A stretch of 34,095 nt of DNA from Gammaproteobacteria bacterium (GTDB lineage Bacteria > Pseudomonadota > Gammaproteobacteria > SZUA-140). Location: contig JAKISP010000044.1 of assembly GCA_021648525.1 (NCBI GenBank), positions 1 through 34,095 on the forward strand, written 5' to 3'. The position numbers were made by a program, and so were the translations under genes. The notes under the pieces are model-generated. The model was not told where the DNA came from. It did no database searches and worked only from the letters and a program-made list of their open reading frames with translations. Of the stretch, positions 1 to 6,485 are shown in pieces (within the stretch, counting starts at the first letter, position 1; each line of letters begins with the position of its first letter).

Positions 1-160
1 TAATTAGTCAAAAAATCGACTCCATGAGAAGCCTCCTAAGCCTTTATCTCCATGCAAGCAATGCATTTGATACCCCGAAATTCACATGTTTTTTAACTTC
101 AGGGGTTTTCCTACAGCTTGAACGTTTACAATCAAGGTTCTTCGTAGAAGTGTGTGAATG

Positions 161-340
161 CTATGAAACCATATCCAGGCGCCCGCAGTAGAAAAGCATG
201 CTGTTTCTAAAACCGTTGAATGAGCGATAACCTCTTGCATTCGCTTTAACCGTTTGAATCTTTGAATTCAATCCCAGGGGTGATGCTACGCCCAACAGCT
301 GCCCATCATGTTCTTCCAGTTCCATCGATATCGACCTTGC
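161..340 (-). pseudogene. ISL3-like transposase, C-terminal remnant
   Basis: The minus strand is open for 59 codons between stops, with no plausible full-length start. The translation contains GLNSKIQTVKANARGYRSF followed by FRNSMLFYCGRLDM. This resembles the C-terminal end of ISL3-type (DDE_Tnp_ISL3) transposases, where an (E)GLNSKIQ helix is followed by a RGFRSF..FR..ILF.CG stretch. The rest of the transposase, including most of the DDE core, is missing, and the reading frame breaks upstream at a stop at 341-343. The family call comes from recalled motifs; no search was run. The piece is not functional. Confidence 0.6.
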
Positions 341-383
341 TTAGATTACCTGAGAACCTCTCGGTGTAACTGGTTTTTCACAT

Positions 384-399
384 GGCTCTCCGAAGAGCC
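384..399. repeat. Hairpin-forming inverted repeat GGCTCT-N4-AGAGCC
   Basis: A perfect 6-bp stem (GGCTCT/AGAGCC) encloses a 4-nt loop. On the plus strand it is followed by a short A/T-rich stretch rather than a clean T-run, so it is at best a weak terminator. It lies between the transposase and TIR remnants and may mark an old element edge. Confidence 0.35.
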
Positions 400-411
400 T
401 TTAAAATAAAT

Positions 412-425
412 GTAGCCCGGGCTAC
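412..425. repeat. 14-bp perfect palindrome GTAGCCCGGGCTAC
   Basis: The 14 bases are fully self-complementary and overlap the stop codon of the TIR-like remnant. They could be part of a REP-like or terminator structure, or the footprint of a rearrangement. No second copy was noticed in the window. Confidence 0.4.
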
Positions 426-605
426 TTGCTTGTTATATCAGTTTGTTTTAGTTTCGATGCCAGGCTGAATCTCCATGTGCTGCGGTCATCCATCTCTGTA
501 TAGATCATCCCAGGGTGGTCTCTGGGTATTTCTATGTTTTCTTTGAATAAAACACAAACATTTGAGCGGCCCTCTGCTCGTAAAAACACCCAGATTCCAG
601 AATGA
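422..605 (-). pseudogene. TIR-like nucleotide-binding protein, C-terminal remnant with frameshift
   Basis: The minus strand encodes GRSNVCVLFKENIEIPRD, then GMIYTEMDD, then STWRFSLASKLKQ and a stop. This matches the C-terminal part of the bacterial 'predicted nucleotide-binding protein containing TIR-like domain' family (PF10137 type), which has a (N)VxxELGxFxGxLGRxxVCxLyKxgvEiPSDxxGvlYxxmDxxgaWxxxLAxElK pattern. The segment just upstream of the conserved GR (residues ISFWNLGVF) is in a different frame, and the switch falls at a T-run near 582-587. The N-terminal two-thirds of the domain is absent. Because it is truncated and frameshifted, it is a relic rather than a working gene. The family call is from memory of the motif. 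Confidence 0.6.
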
Positions 606-644
606 TATTTTGTCGGGTATTTCACACAGATCTACGAAGAACCC

Positions 645-743
645 CTTTTTCTGAATTTTTTGACCAGAAACTATCCCCATCGACTCTCTTATATTCTTAG
701 GGATAACAACCTGAAATTTTGATGATACTGTGACTGCAGTCAT
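645..743 (-). pseudogene. AbrB/MazE-type (SpoVT-AbrB fold) antitoxin, N-terminal remnant
   Basis: The frame starts MTAVTVSSKFQVVIPKNIRE and continues SMGIVSGQKIQ. This is the classic swapped-hairpin AbrB DNA-binding motif (vT.SSKfQVVIPK.iRe.lgi..GQk) of VapB/MazE-like antitoxins. A GGGG stretch lies about 7 nt before this ATG; an upstream ATG at 755 would add only four residues. After GQKIQ the family's usual C-terminal toxin-binding tail is missing, and the same frame runs into sequence belonging to the TIR-like remnant. The two therefore look joined by a deletion. No toxin gene (PIN or MazF type) is present nearby. The DNA-binding half might still fold if expressed, but the gene is best treated as broken. 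Confidence 0.65.
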
Positions 744-905
744 GACAAACCCCATCGATAAACATTAAGTATTAAACCTGACCATTGGGATTGTTTAATC
801 AACAATTTTGAAAGCCGCCTTAAGTTACTCGTTGGCACGGCGTTTAAATGGCTTATTAGTATTTTTATTTTACCGCTTTAATTCAAGCTATGCCTAAAAT
901 ATTTG

Positions 906-942
906 AGAGTCGAATATGAACTATTTCCTGAAATTCGACTCT
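906..942. repeat. 10-bp inverted repeat in the gene-free stretch 756-1070
   Basis: AGAGTCGAAT at 906-915 and ATTCGACTCT at 933-942 are perfectly complementary around a 17-nt loop. They lie about 130 nt upstream of the cyclic-nucleotide-fold gene, so the element could be an operator, attenuator or element end. Nothing else recognisable was seen in the 315-nt gap, and the short frames there show no family motif. Confidence 0.35.
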
Positions 943-1070
943 GAATTAACTTTCCAGGAGTCTTATTGGCAGCATGCTTAAGAGTGTGAAGCAGTCGGAA
1001 GAAATCAGGGCCATGTGCGTTATTATGAGCGCGCATCAAATTTGAATCATTGAGAGAGCAACTTGACATC

Positions 1071-1556
1071 ATGAAGCCGAACAACCATTTGAATATCGTT
1101 AAAAACTCCCCTTTTGGCAAAGACCTAAACGAAGCACAGTGCCAGACGCTCGCCGCAATCATCGATATTCGCCACCTTAAAGCAGGGGAGGCACTAATCG
1201 CTGAAGGCGAGGTTGATCACACCCTTTATGTACCGATCAGTGGCAAGCTTTCAGTAATCAAGACCATAAGCGGTGGTCAAGAAGAGCAGCTGCATGTGCT
1301 CGCCCCTGGTGAATTAACCGGTACACGGGGCTTTCTTGATGGCAAAGAACCCAGTGCAACACTGCGTGCCCTCACGGATACTCAGCTCTTCTGTATTGAG
1401 CAGTCAAAATTCGAGCAACTCATCTCATCAGAACCGACTATCGTCTATCAAGTGATGCGCGCTATTGTACGTGACATCCACGGCATCGTTAGCAACATGA
1501 ACAACAGCCACGTGGCATTCTCTAATTACATCAACAAGCAACACGGCCGCTACTGA
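1071..1556 (+). CDS. Cyclic nucleotide-binding-fold protein without a DNA-binding domain
   Basis: This 161-residue protein has one cNMP-binding (CRP-type) beta-barrel at roughly residues 15-130: LKAGEALIAEGEVDHTLYV, SGKLSVI, LAPGELTG and a TLRA.TDTQLF strand. A short helical tail follows, with no helix-turn-helix, so it is not a CRP/FNR transcription factor. The phosphate-binding cassette is atypical: where CRP-like proteins have R-[ST]-A, this one reads EPSATLRA, so the phosphate-contacting Arg is missing. It may bind a different ligand or none. The ATG at 1071 is chosen because a GAGAGAG stretch lies 12 nt upstream; an in-frame TTG at 1050 is the alternative. It stands alone between decayed DNA and a convergent gene. 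The role is unknown, perhaps a stand-alone sensor or adaptor. Confidence 0.75.
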   Translation: MKPNNHLNIVKNSPFGKDLNEAQCQTLAAIIDIRHLKAGEALIAEGEVDHTLYVPISGKLSVIKTISGGQEEQLHVLAPGELTGTRGFLDGKEPSATLRALTDTQLFCIEQSKFEQLISSEPTIVYQVMRAIVRDIHGIVSNMNNSHVAFSNYINKQHGRY

Positions 1557-1682
1557 TCACGACGATGCGCTACAGGGCACTCGCCATCGCAGGGATCTGT
1601 TGGTCAAATAAAGCTTTATAGGCCTGCTGCTTTTTCCATTTTTTTCCAGGTGATTGATAGCAGGGATGTGGGATGACTAATT

Positions 1683-2186
1683 TTATTGGCTTTCCCATGG
1701 CATTCCTGACAGGTAAGAAGGAATATCAATAGTGTAGTAAAATCCCCCATCTAAAACCAGACCAGAATAGTCGTGATAGATGTATGCACGCTGTGCTAAT
1801 TCGCGTGTCAAATACAGAATAATGTGGTTCTTCTCATCTCTCCTATTCAGGCTCCATGGAGAAGGGGCAAGTGCGACCATAAGAATGATGTCTGAGCGTA
1901 TATTTACGCGTATGTTCATACCACGGAAGTCCTGATCATCCTTGGTTAATGGTTTATCAGCAACGATAAGCCAGTATTTCTTTCCGTATTCCTTGTCGTC
2001 GTCCTGATACGGAATCCGTATTGTAACAAGTTCTCCTTCAACCTTAATCTGCGGCTTCATTTTCTGATGATTATTATCAGTTGCTGGTGAAATACTAATA
2101 AATTCACTGAAAATGGCAAATGCCGGCGATGCAACAATGATGAGGAAAGATAGAGTAAAACTTAATATGAGGATGGGTCTAAACAT
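1683..2186 (-). CDS. Small exported protein of unknown function
   Basis: The 167-residue protein begins MFRPILILSFTLSFLIIVAS and continues PAFA, a clear Sec signal peptide with a likely cut after AFA near residue 24. The mature part is mixed alpha/beta-looking with no Cys pairs and no motif I recognise. It includes a stretch typical of extracytoplasmic domains (VEGELVTIRIPYQ) and a C-terminal GGFYYTIDIPSYL. The ATG at 2186 is preferred over 2207 because AAGAAAGGAAC lies 7 nt before it and the signal peptide then starts cleanly. It lies downstream of lpxB on the same strand across a 217-nt gap with a possible terminator, so it probably has its own promoter. Confidence 0.6.
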   Translation of the reverse strand: MFRPILILSFTLSFLIIVASPAFAIFSEFISISPATDNNHQKMKPQIKVEGELVTIRIPYQDDDKEYGKKYWLIVADKPLTKDDQDFRGMNIRVNIRSDIILMVALAPSPWSLNRRDEKNHIILYLTRELAQRAYIYHDYSGLVLDGGFYYTIDIPSYLSGMPWESQ

Positions 2187-2262
2187 GTCATTAGTTCCTT
2201 TCTTCATCGACGCGGAACGCCTTACTCAGCGACAGTTTAAAGCTGCACATTTTTGCGAATGC

Positions 2263-2283
2263 AAAAAAGTGGGGATCGCCCCC
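2263..2283 (-). terminator. Weak intrinsic terminator after lpxB
   Basis: Read on the minus strand: GGGG, a CGAT loop, CCCC, then AC and six T. The GC stem is only four pairs, so termination may be partial. It sits about 120 nt beyond the lpxB stop and is the first T-tract hairpin after the long envelope operon. Confidence 0.4.
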
Positions 2284-2403
2284 TGTTTTAAACACATCAT
2301 TTGTTATCAATAGTAAGTCTACACCATGCTCACTTCATGCTGACAAGGCATCATATAGTCCAACGTCATGCGATGTGTTGCCGCCAAACGTCAGCAGTCA
2401 ACA

Positions 2404-3570
2404 CTAGTTTTTTGCTGAGTTTAATCCCATACTACTACGCGCACGCTCAACCACTGCTAACACGGCATCCGCCGCATTTTCACTGGCATTTTTCCTAAGT
2501 TCATGGTGAACAGCCAGAAACTGCTGCTGTAAATCGGCCACTTTTTCAGGATCATCCAGGTAAGCTAATACGGCACTGGAAAGACTCTCAGGTGTCACAT
2601 CATCCTGGATAATTTCAGGGATCACACGTTTGCCTAACAACAGATTAGGCAATGAATAATTATCAACCTTCAATAACTGCATCGCCAACCAGTAAGAAAA
2701 AGGCTTAAGGCGATAGGCAACCACCATCGGTTTTTTTAACAACATCCCTTCCAGAGTTGCCGTGCCGCTGGCAAGTAATACCGCGTCGGCTGCGGCCATC
2801 GCCTCACGTGACTGACCATCAACGAGGGTGATCGGTAGATGTGGTGCCTTTGTTTTCAACGCCTGTTCAAATATGTCACGTGTTTCGCTGTTGGCGAAAG
2901 GTGCCACAAAGTGAAGGCCGGGGCGTTGCTCTATGCACTGCGCTGCAGCCTGCACAAAATAGCCCGAGAGACGAGAGACCTCTCCCATACGGCTCCCCGG
3001 CAGCAGTGCAATAATCTGTTTGTCCTGCGGCAGGCCCAATGCATGGCGTGCCGCAACGCTATCACTGTCTAGCGGAATCATATCCGCCAGGGGATGACCC
3101 ACAAACTTAACGGGCACATTATGCTCTTCGTAAAACCTGGCTTCAAATGGAAATAAGGTGATCATCAAATCAATGGCACGTGCAATCTTTGGCAGACGAT
3201 ACTGGCGCCACGCCCAGACCGATGGACTCACGTAATGCACGGTCGGAATATTCTGCTTGCGCAGGCGCGTCTCAAGGCCAATATTAAAATCAGGCGCATC
3301 AATTCCAATGAAAATATCAGGCGGATCGTTAATCAGTTTGCGTGCAAGTCCCGCACGAATTGAGCGCAGTTCCATGTACTTGCCGATACCGATCAACCCC
3401 ATTACCGCGAGCTTTTCAGAAGGGTAGAGTGCATCACACCCCTGCGCGATCATCTTCGGACCTGCGATTCCTTCAAAACGGGCCTCTGGTACACGGCGCT
3501 TAATCGCCTGCATCAATTCAGCGCCAAGCAGGTCTCCTGATGCCTCTCCTGCAACGATCCCGATACGCAC
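2404..3570 (-). CDS. lpxB: Lipid-A-disaccharide synthase
   Basis: LpxB is a peripheral inner-membrane GT19 glycosyltransferase that joins UDP-2,3-diacylglucosamine and lipid X into the tetra-acyl disaccharide-1-phosphate of lipid A. The 388-residue protein has the family N-terminus RIGIVAGEASGDLLGAEL, an early GIAGPKM motif, IDAPDFN, HYVSPSVWAWR, LPGSRMGEV and the C-terminal nucleotide-sugar region LLASGTATLEG...PMVVAYR. Length is normal for the family. The start is GTG at 3570 with a GAGAG stretch about 9 nt upstream. It follows lpxA by 30 nt and is the last gene of the lpxD-fabZ-lpxA-lpxB set. Unlike in E. coli, rnhB and dnaE do not follow. Confidence 0.97.
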   Translation of the reverse strand: MRIGIVAGEASGDLLGAELMQAIKRRVPEARFEGIAGPKMIAQGCDALYPSEKLAVMGLIGIGKYMELRSIRAGLARKLINDPPDIFIGIDAPDFNIGLETRLRKQNIPTVHYVSPSVWAWRQYRLPKIARAIDLMITLFPFEARFYEEHNVPVKFVGHPLADMIPLDSDSVAARHALGLPQDKQIIALLPGSRMGEVSRLSGYFVQAAAQCIEQRPGLHFVAPFANSETRDIFEQALKTKAPHLPITLVDGQSREAMAAADAVLLASGTATLEGMLLKKPMVVAYRLKPFSYWLAMQLLKVDNYSLPNLLLGKRVIPEIIQDDVTPESLSSAVLAYLDDPEKVADLQQQFLAVHHELRKNASENAADAVLAVVERARSSMGLNSAKN

Positions 3571-3600
3571 GATGATTATCTCTCAGATAACGTAAAATGA

Positions 3601-4371
3601 TTAACGAACAATGCCACGTCGTGACTTTTCGATAAAGTCAGCCAACACAGCAATTTCATCAGAAGCAGGATTAAGGTCACGCATCTGCTGCGATGCCTGC
3701 TCAATGGTAATGCCACTCTTGTAGATTAATTTGTAGGCGCGACGTAAATCTCTGATCGTTGCACTACTAAAACCACGCCGTTTCAGCCCTTCTATATTCA
3801 ACCCAAATGGCTTCGCCATATGACCTGACGCCAGTACATAAGGCGGCACATCTTTTGGCAATACACTGCCCATTGCGGTAAATGCATACTGGCCAATCAC
3901 ACAAAACTGGTGCACCAGGGTGTAACCGCCCAGAATGGCAAAATCTTCTACGGTGACATGCCCGGCAAGCGCAACATTATTGGCTAAAATCGTGTTGTTT
4001 TTCACCACGCAATCATGTGCAATATGAACATACGCCATGATCAGGTTACCATCCCCAATAGTGGTCACGCCACGATCTTGAGCCGTACCTCGATTGAGCG
4101 TGCAACCTTCGCGAATCACGTTGTTGTCACCAATCTCAAGGCGCGTCGCCTCTCCCTGGTATTTTTTATCCTGCGGATCTTCACCCACTGAGGCAAACTG
4201 AAAAACCTGATTATTTTCACCAATGGTAGTCGGCCCTTTCACCACCACATGAGAGCCGATGATGCTATCACGGCCGATCTCAACATCCGGCCCGATAGTC
4301 GAAAAAGGTCCCACCGTTACACCGTCAGCGAGGCGCGCGGCAGGGTCAATAATGGCAGAACGATGTATCAT
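3601..4371 (-). CDS. lpxA: UDP-N-acetylglucosamine O-acyltransferase
   Basis: LpxA performs the first step of lipid A synthesis, moving a hydroxyacyl chain from ACP to the 3-OH of UDP-GlcNAc in the cytoplasm. The 256-residue protein is a left-handed beta-helix made of hexapeptide repeats from residue 1 to about 180. Visible motifs include GPFSTIGPDVEIG, FQFASVGEDPQDKKY and the catalytic HIAHDC at 116-121, followed by the C-terminal helical region (AYKLIYKSG...). Length is normal. ATG start at 4371, 24 nt after the fabZ stop. Acyl-chain length preference cannot be judged by eye. Confidence 0.97.
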   Translation of the reverse strand: MIHRSAIIDPAARLADGVTVGPFSTIGPDVEIGRDSIIGSHVVVKGPTTIGENNQVFQFASVGEDPQDKKYQGEATRLEIGDNNVIREGCTLNRGTAQDRGVTTIGDGNLIMAYVHIAHDCVVKNNTILANNVALAGHVTVEDFAILGGYTLVHQFCVIGQYAFTAMGSVLPKDVPPYVLASGHMAKPFGLNIEGLKRRGFSSATIRDLRRAYKLIYKSGITIEQASQQMRDLNPASDEIAVLADFIEKSRRGIVR

Positions 4372-4395
4372 AAATTTTCTTTATTTACACATAAT

Positions 4396-4872
4396 TCATG
4401 ATGCTGACTGCACCGAACAGATAATTTCAGCACTCGCCACCACATTATCACCAACTAACGCTTTGGCATCAAACTTCCAGATACTACGCTTGTTACGGAT
4501 AAGATCAGTTTTCAATATCAATTGATCACCAGGTTCAACAGGCTGTTTAAAACGTGCGTTATCGATGCCCACCAGATAATAGAGCGTTGCACCAGTAGGC
4601 GCATCACTCATGCTCTTCGCAGTGAGAATAGCCGTAGCCTGGGCCAGTGCCTCAAGAATCAGGACCCCTGGCATCACCGGCTTAATCGGAAAATGCCCAG
4701 GAAAAAAAGGTTCATTGATTGTCACATTTTTCAGTGCAGAGAGTGATTCCCCTGGCACACAGCTGATCACTTTATCCACCAGCAAAAATGGGTAACGGTG
4801 CGGTAAATGCTCCATTACTTGATGGATATCCATCGCCCCCACATCAATCTGCCCTTCCTTCTCCTGCGTCAT
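4396..4872 (-). CDS. fabZ: 3-hydroxyacyl-ACP dehydratase
   Basis: FabZ dehydrates 3-hydroxyacyl-ACP in fatty-acid elongation and competes with LpxA/LpxD for the same substrates, which explains its place between them. Seen: HLPHRYPFLLVDKV, the hot-dog-fold active site NEPFFPGHFP (His60) with Glu74 in GVLILEALAQA, then IDNARFKQPVEPGDQL. The frame is open up to 4959, but that would overlap lpxD by 65 nt. I chose the ATG at 4872 (158 residues, close to family length), preceded by GGTAGAGTAGAAGGA. ATGs at 4902/4905 (overlapping the lpxD stop) and 4833 are alternatives. Confidence 0.95.
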   Translation of the reverse strand: MTQEKEGQIDVGAMDIHQVMEHLPHRYPFLLVDKVISCVPGESLSALKNVTINEPFFPGHFPIKPVMPGVLILEALAQATAILTAKSMSDAPTGATLYYLVGIDNARFKQPVEPGDQLILKTDLIRNKRSIWKFDAKALVGDNVVASAEIICSVQSAS

Positions 4873-4894
4873 TCCTTCTACTCTACCTTTGCCT

Positions 4895-5926
4895 TCAAAC
4901 ATCATTAGATAATTTGTGAACCATTTTTTCAAGCATTTTGATGCGGCGCGCCATCTCATCCAGCTGTTTCATCCGCACAAAATTTCTGCGCCAGCGGGCA
5001 TTAGGTTCAAGCGGCGTGCCAGACGAATAAAAACCAGCGCTATCAATCGACTGACTGACAAATGCCTTGGCGCTAATCTGCACCCCATCTGCAATCGTCA
5101 AATGGCCAACGATGCCCACATGACCACCAATCGCACATCGTTTGCCAATATGCGTACTCCCGGCAATACCCGTACAACCCGCAATTGCAGTCTGTTCACC
5201 AATATGAACATTGTGAGCGATCTGTACCTGATTATCCAGTATAACTCCATTTTCGATAATCGTATCACTCAAGGCACCACGATCAATGGTGGTATTGGCC
5301 CCCACTTCAACATCATCGCCCAATATCACACCACCCACCTGCGGGATTTTAACCCATTTACCCCGGTCATTGGCATAACCAAAGCCATCACTACCGATCA
5401 CCACACCGGGTTGAATGACACAACGCTCACCCAATGAGGCGCGCCCATGAATCATCACATTCGATAATAAACGGCAATCGCGCCCAATCGTAATATCACG
5501 ATCGAGAATACAACCCGCTCCAATCTGGGCATTAGCACCTACAATGACGCCCGGTCCAATCACGCAAAGCGCATTAACCCACGCCGAAACATCAATCTGC
5601 GCCGTTGGATCTACCACCGCTGAGGGGTGGATACCACCGTCATGAAGTGTCTCAGGGTAAAATAGCTGTACTGCCCGCGCATAAACAAGGTATGGGTCTT
5701 TCGCAATCAGTACATTCCCGGCGTAAACGGTGCGATCTCGACCGGTCATAACCACCACTGATGCCTGTGTGGCAGCCAGATCAGCGCGGTATTTTGAATT
5801 CGCCAGGAAACTCAGATCGCCCGCGGTTGCATTTGCCAGTGTTGCAACACCTGAGATCAGACACGCAGCATCACCATCAAATTCACACTCAAGGCGAGAT
5901 GCCAGTTGCGCCAGCGTTAATCCCAA
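4895..5926 (-). CDS. lpxD: UDP-3-O-(3-hydroxyacyl)glucosamine N-acyltransferase
   Basis: LpxD adds the N-linked hydroxyacyl chain in the third step of lipid A synthesis. Residues 1-100 form the uridine-binding domain, residues about 100-300 the left-handed beta-helix with hexapeptide repeats, and the end is a helical extension (RWRRNFVRMKQLDEMARRI). GFGYA lies at 181-185 and the likely catalytic His238 is in QIAHN. Length (343) is normal. The start is TTG at 5926, supported by AAGGAT about 9 nt upstream; no ATG gives an intact N-terminus. It follows skp by 22 nt. Confidence 0.97.
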   Translation of the reverse strand: MGLTLAQLASRLECEFDGDAACLISGVATLANATAGDLSFLANSKYRADLAATQASVVVMTGRDRTVYAGNVLIAKDPYLVYARAVQLFYPETLHDGGIHPSAVVDPTAQIDVSAWVNALCVIGPGVIVGANAQIGAGCILDRDITIGRDCRLLSNVMIHGRASLGERCVIQPGVVIGSDGFGYANDRGKWVKIPQVGGVILGDDVEVGANTTIDRGALSDTIIENGVILDNQVQIAHNVHIGEQTAIAGCTGIAGSTHIGKRCAIGGHVGIVGHLTIADGVQISAKAFVSQSIDSAGFYSSGTPLEPNARWRRNFVRMKQLDEMARRIKMLEKMVHKLSNDV

Positions 5927-5948
5927 GTGAATATATCCTTTTTTATGG

Positions 5949-6461
5949 CTATTTAGAGAGCGTTTGCAGTCGGGTCAATACCTTTGGGGTAATCTCAAGC
6001 TCAGGGTTTGCAAAGGCGATCCCTTCAAAAAAGATCAGATCAAAACCCTCTTCCCGCCCAATTTTATCGATAACCTGTTTAATAAATTCCTGCACCTTTG
6101 CAATTTCTTCATTACGGCGGCGGTTCAGGTCTTCGCGAAATTCTTCCTGATTACGCCGCATATCTCGTGACAACGAGGTTAATTCATTATCAATTTTTTT
6201 ACGCTCGCTCTCACTCATCACCATCGCGTCACGTCTGAGGCGGTCACCCAATTCTTTCGCCTTTGTCTGCGAGGCTAATAATTCCTTTTCACGGTCAGCA
6301 AACTCTTCCCGTAACATTACCTCAGACTGCGCAGCCTGCGGAGCTTCCTGAAACAGCTTCACAGCATCAACATACCCCAGTTTCAGGTCAGCGGCCACAA
6401 CAGGTAATGCCAGAAACAGTGACATAACGCCAACCAGAACCATTTTGATTATTTTATTCAA
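5949..6461 (-). CDS. skp: Periplasmic chaperone Skp/OmpH
   Basis: Skp is a trimeric jellyfish-shaped periplasmic chaperone that holds unfolded outer-membrane proteins for the BAM complex. The 170-residue protein has a signal peptide ending PVVAA, then LKLGYVDAVKLFQEAPQA, the family's N-terminal strand and helix. A long highly charged coiled-coil arm spans about residues 50-125 (ADREKELLASQ...RRNQEEFREDLNRRRNEE), followed by the return strand DLIFFEGIAFANPELEIT. The start is taken as TTG at 6461, where TTGAGG and TTGGGG lie upstream. An in-frame ATG at 6443 would remove the positive n-region. Immediately downstream of bamA. Confidence 0.94.
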   Translation of the reverse strand: MNKIIKMVLVGVMSLFLALPVVAADLKLGYVDAVKLFQEAPQAAQSEVMLREEFADREKELLASQTKAKELGDRLRRDAMVMSESERKKIDNELTSLSRDMRRNQEEFREDLNRRRNEEIAKVQEFIKQVIDKIGREEGFDLIFFEGIAFANPELEITPKVLTRLQTLSK

Positions 6462-6485
6462 ACCTCAACCCCAACTTTCAATAAT

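Noticed and set aside
878-1049. A 94-codon minus-strand frame opposite the start of the cNMP gene
   Set aside because: No family motif, no ribosome-binding site, and about a third of it lies across the better supported plus-strand gene.
2839-3072. Plus-strand frames opposite lpxB and the other envelope genes
   Set aside because: They are antisense to well conserved genes, with biased composition and no ribosome-binding site.
4873-4959. N-terminal extension of fabZ
   Set aside because: It translates the end of lpxD in another frame, and known FabZ proteins start near the HxxPHRYP motif.
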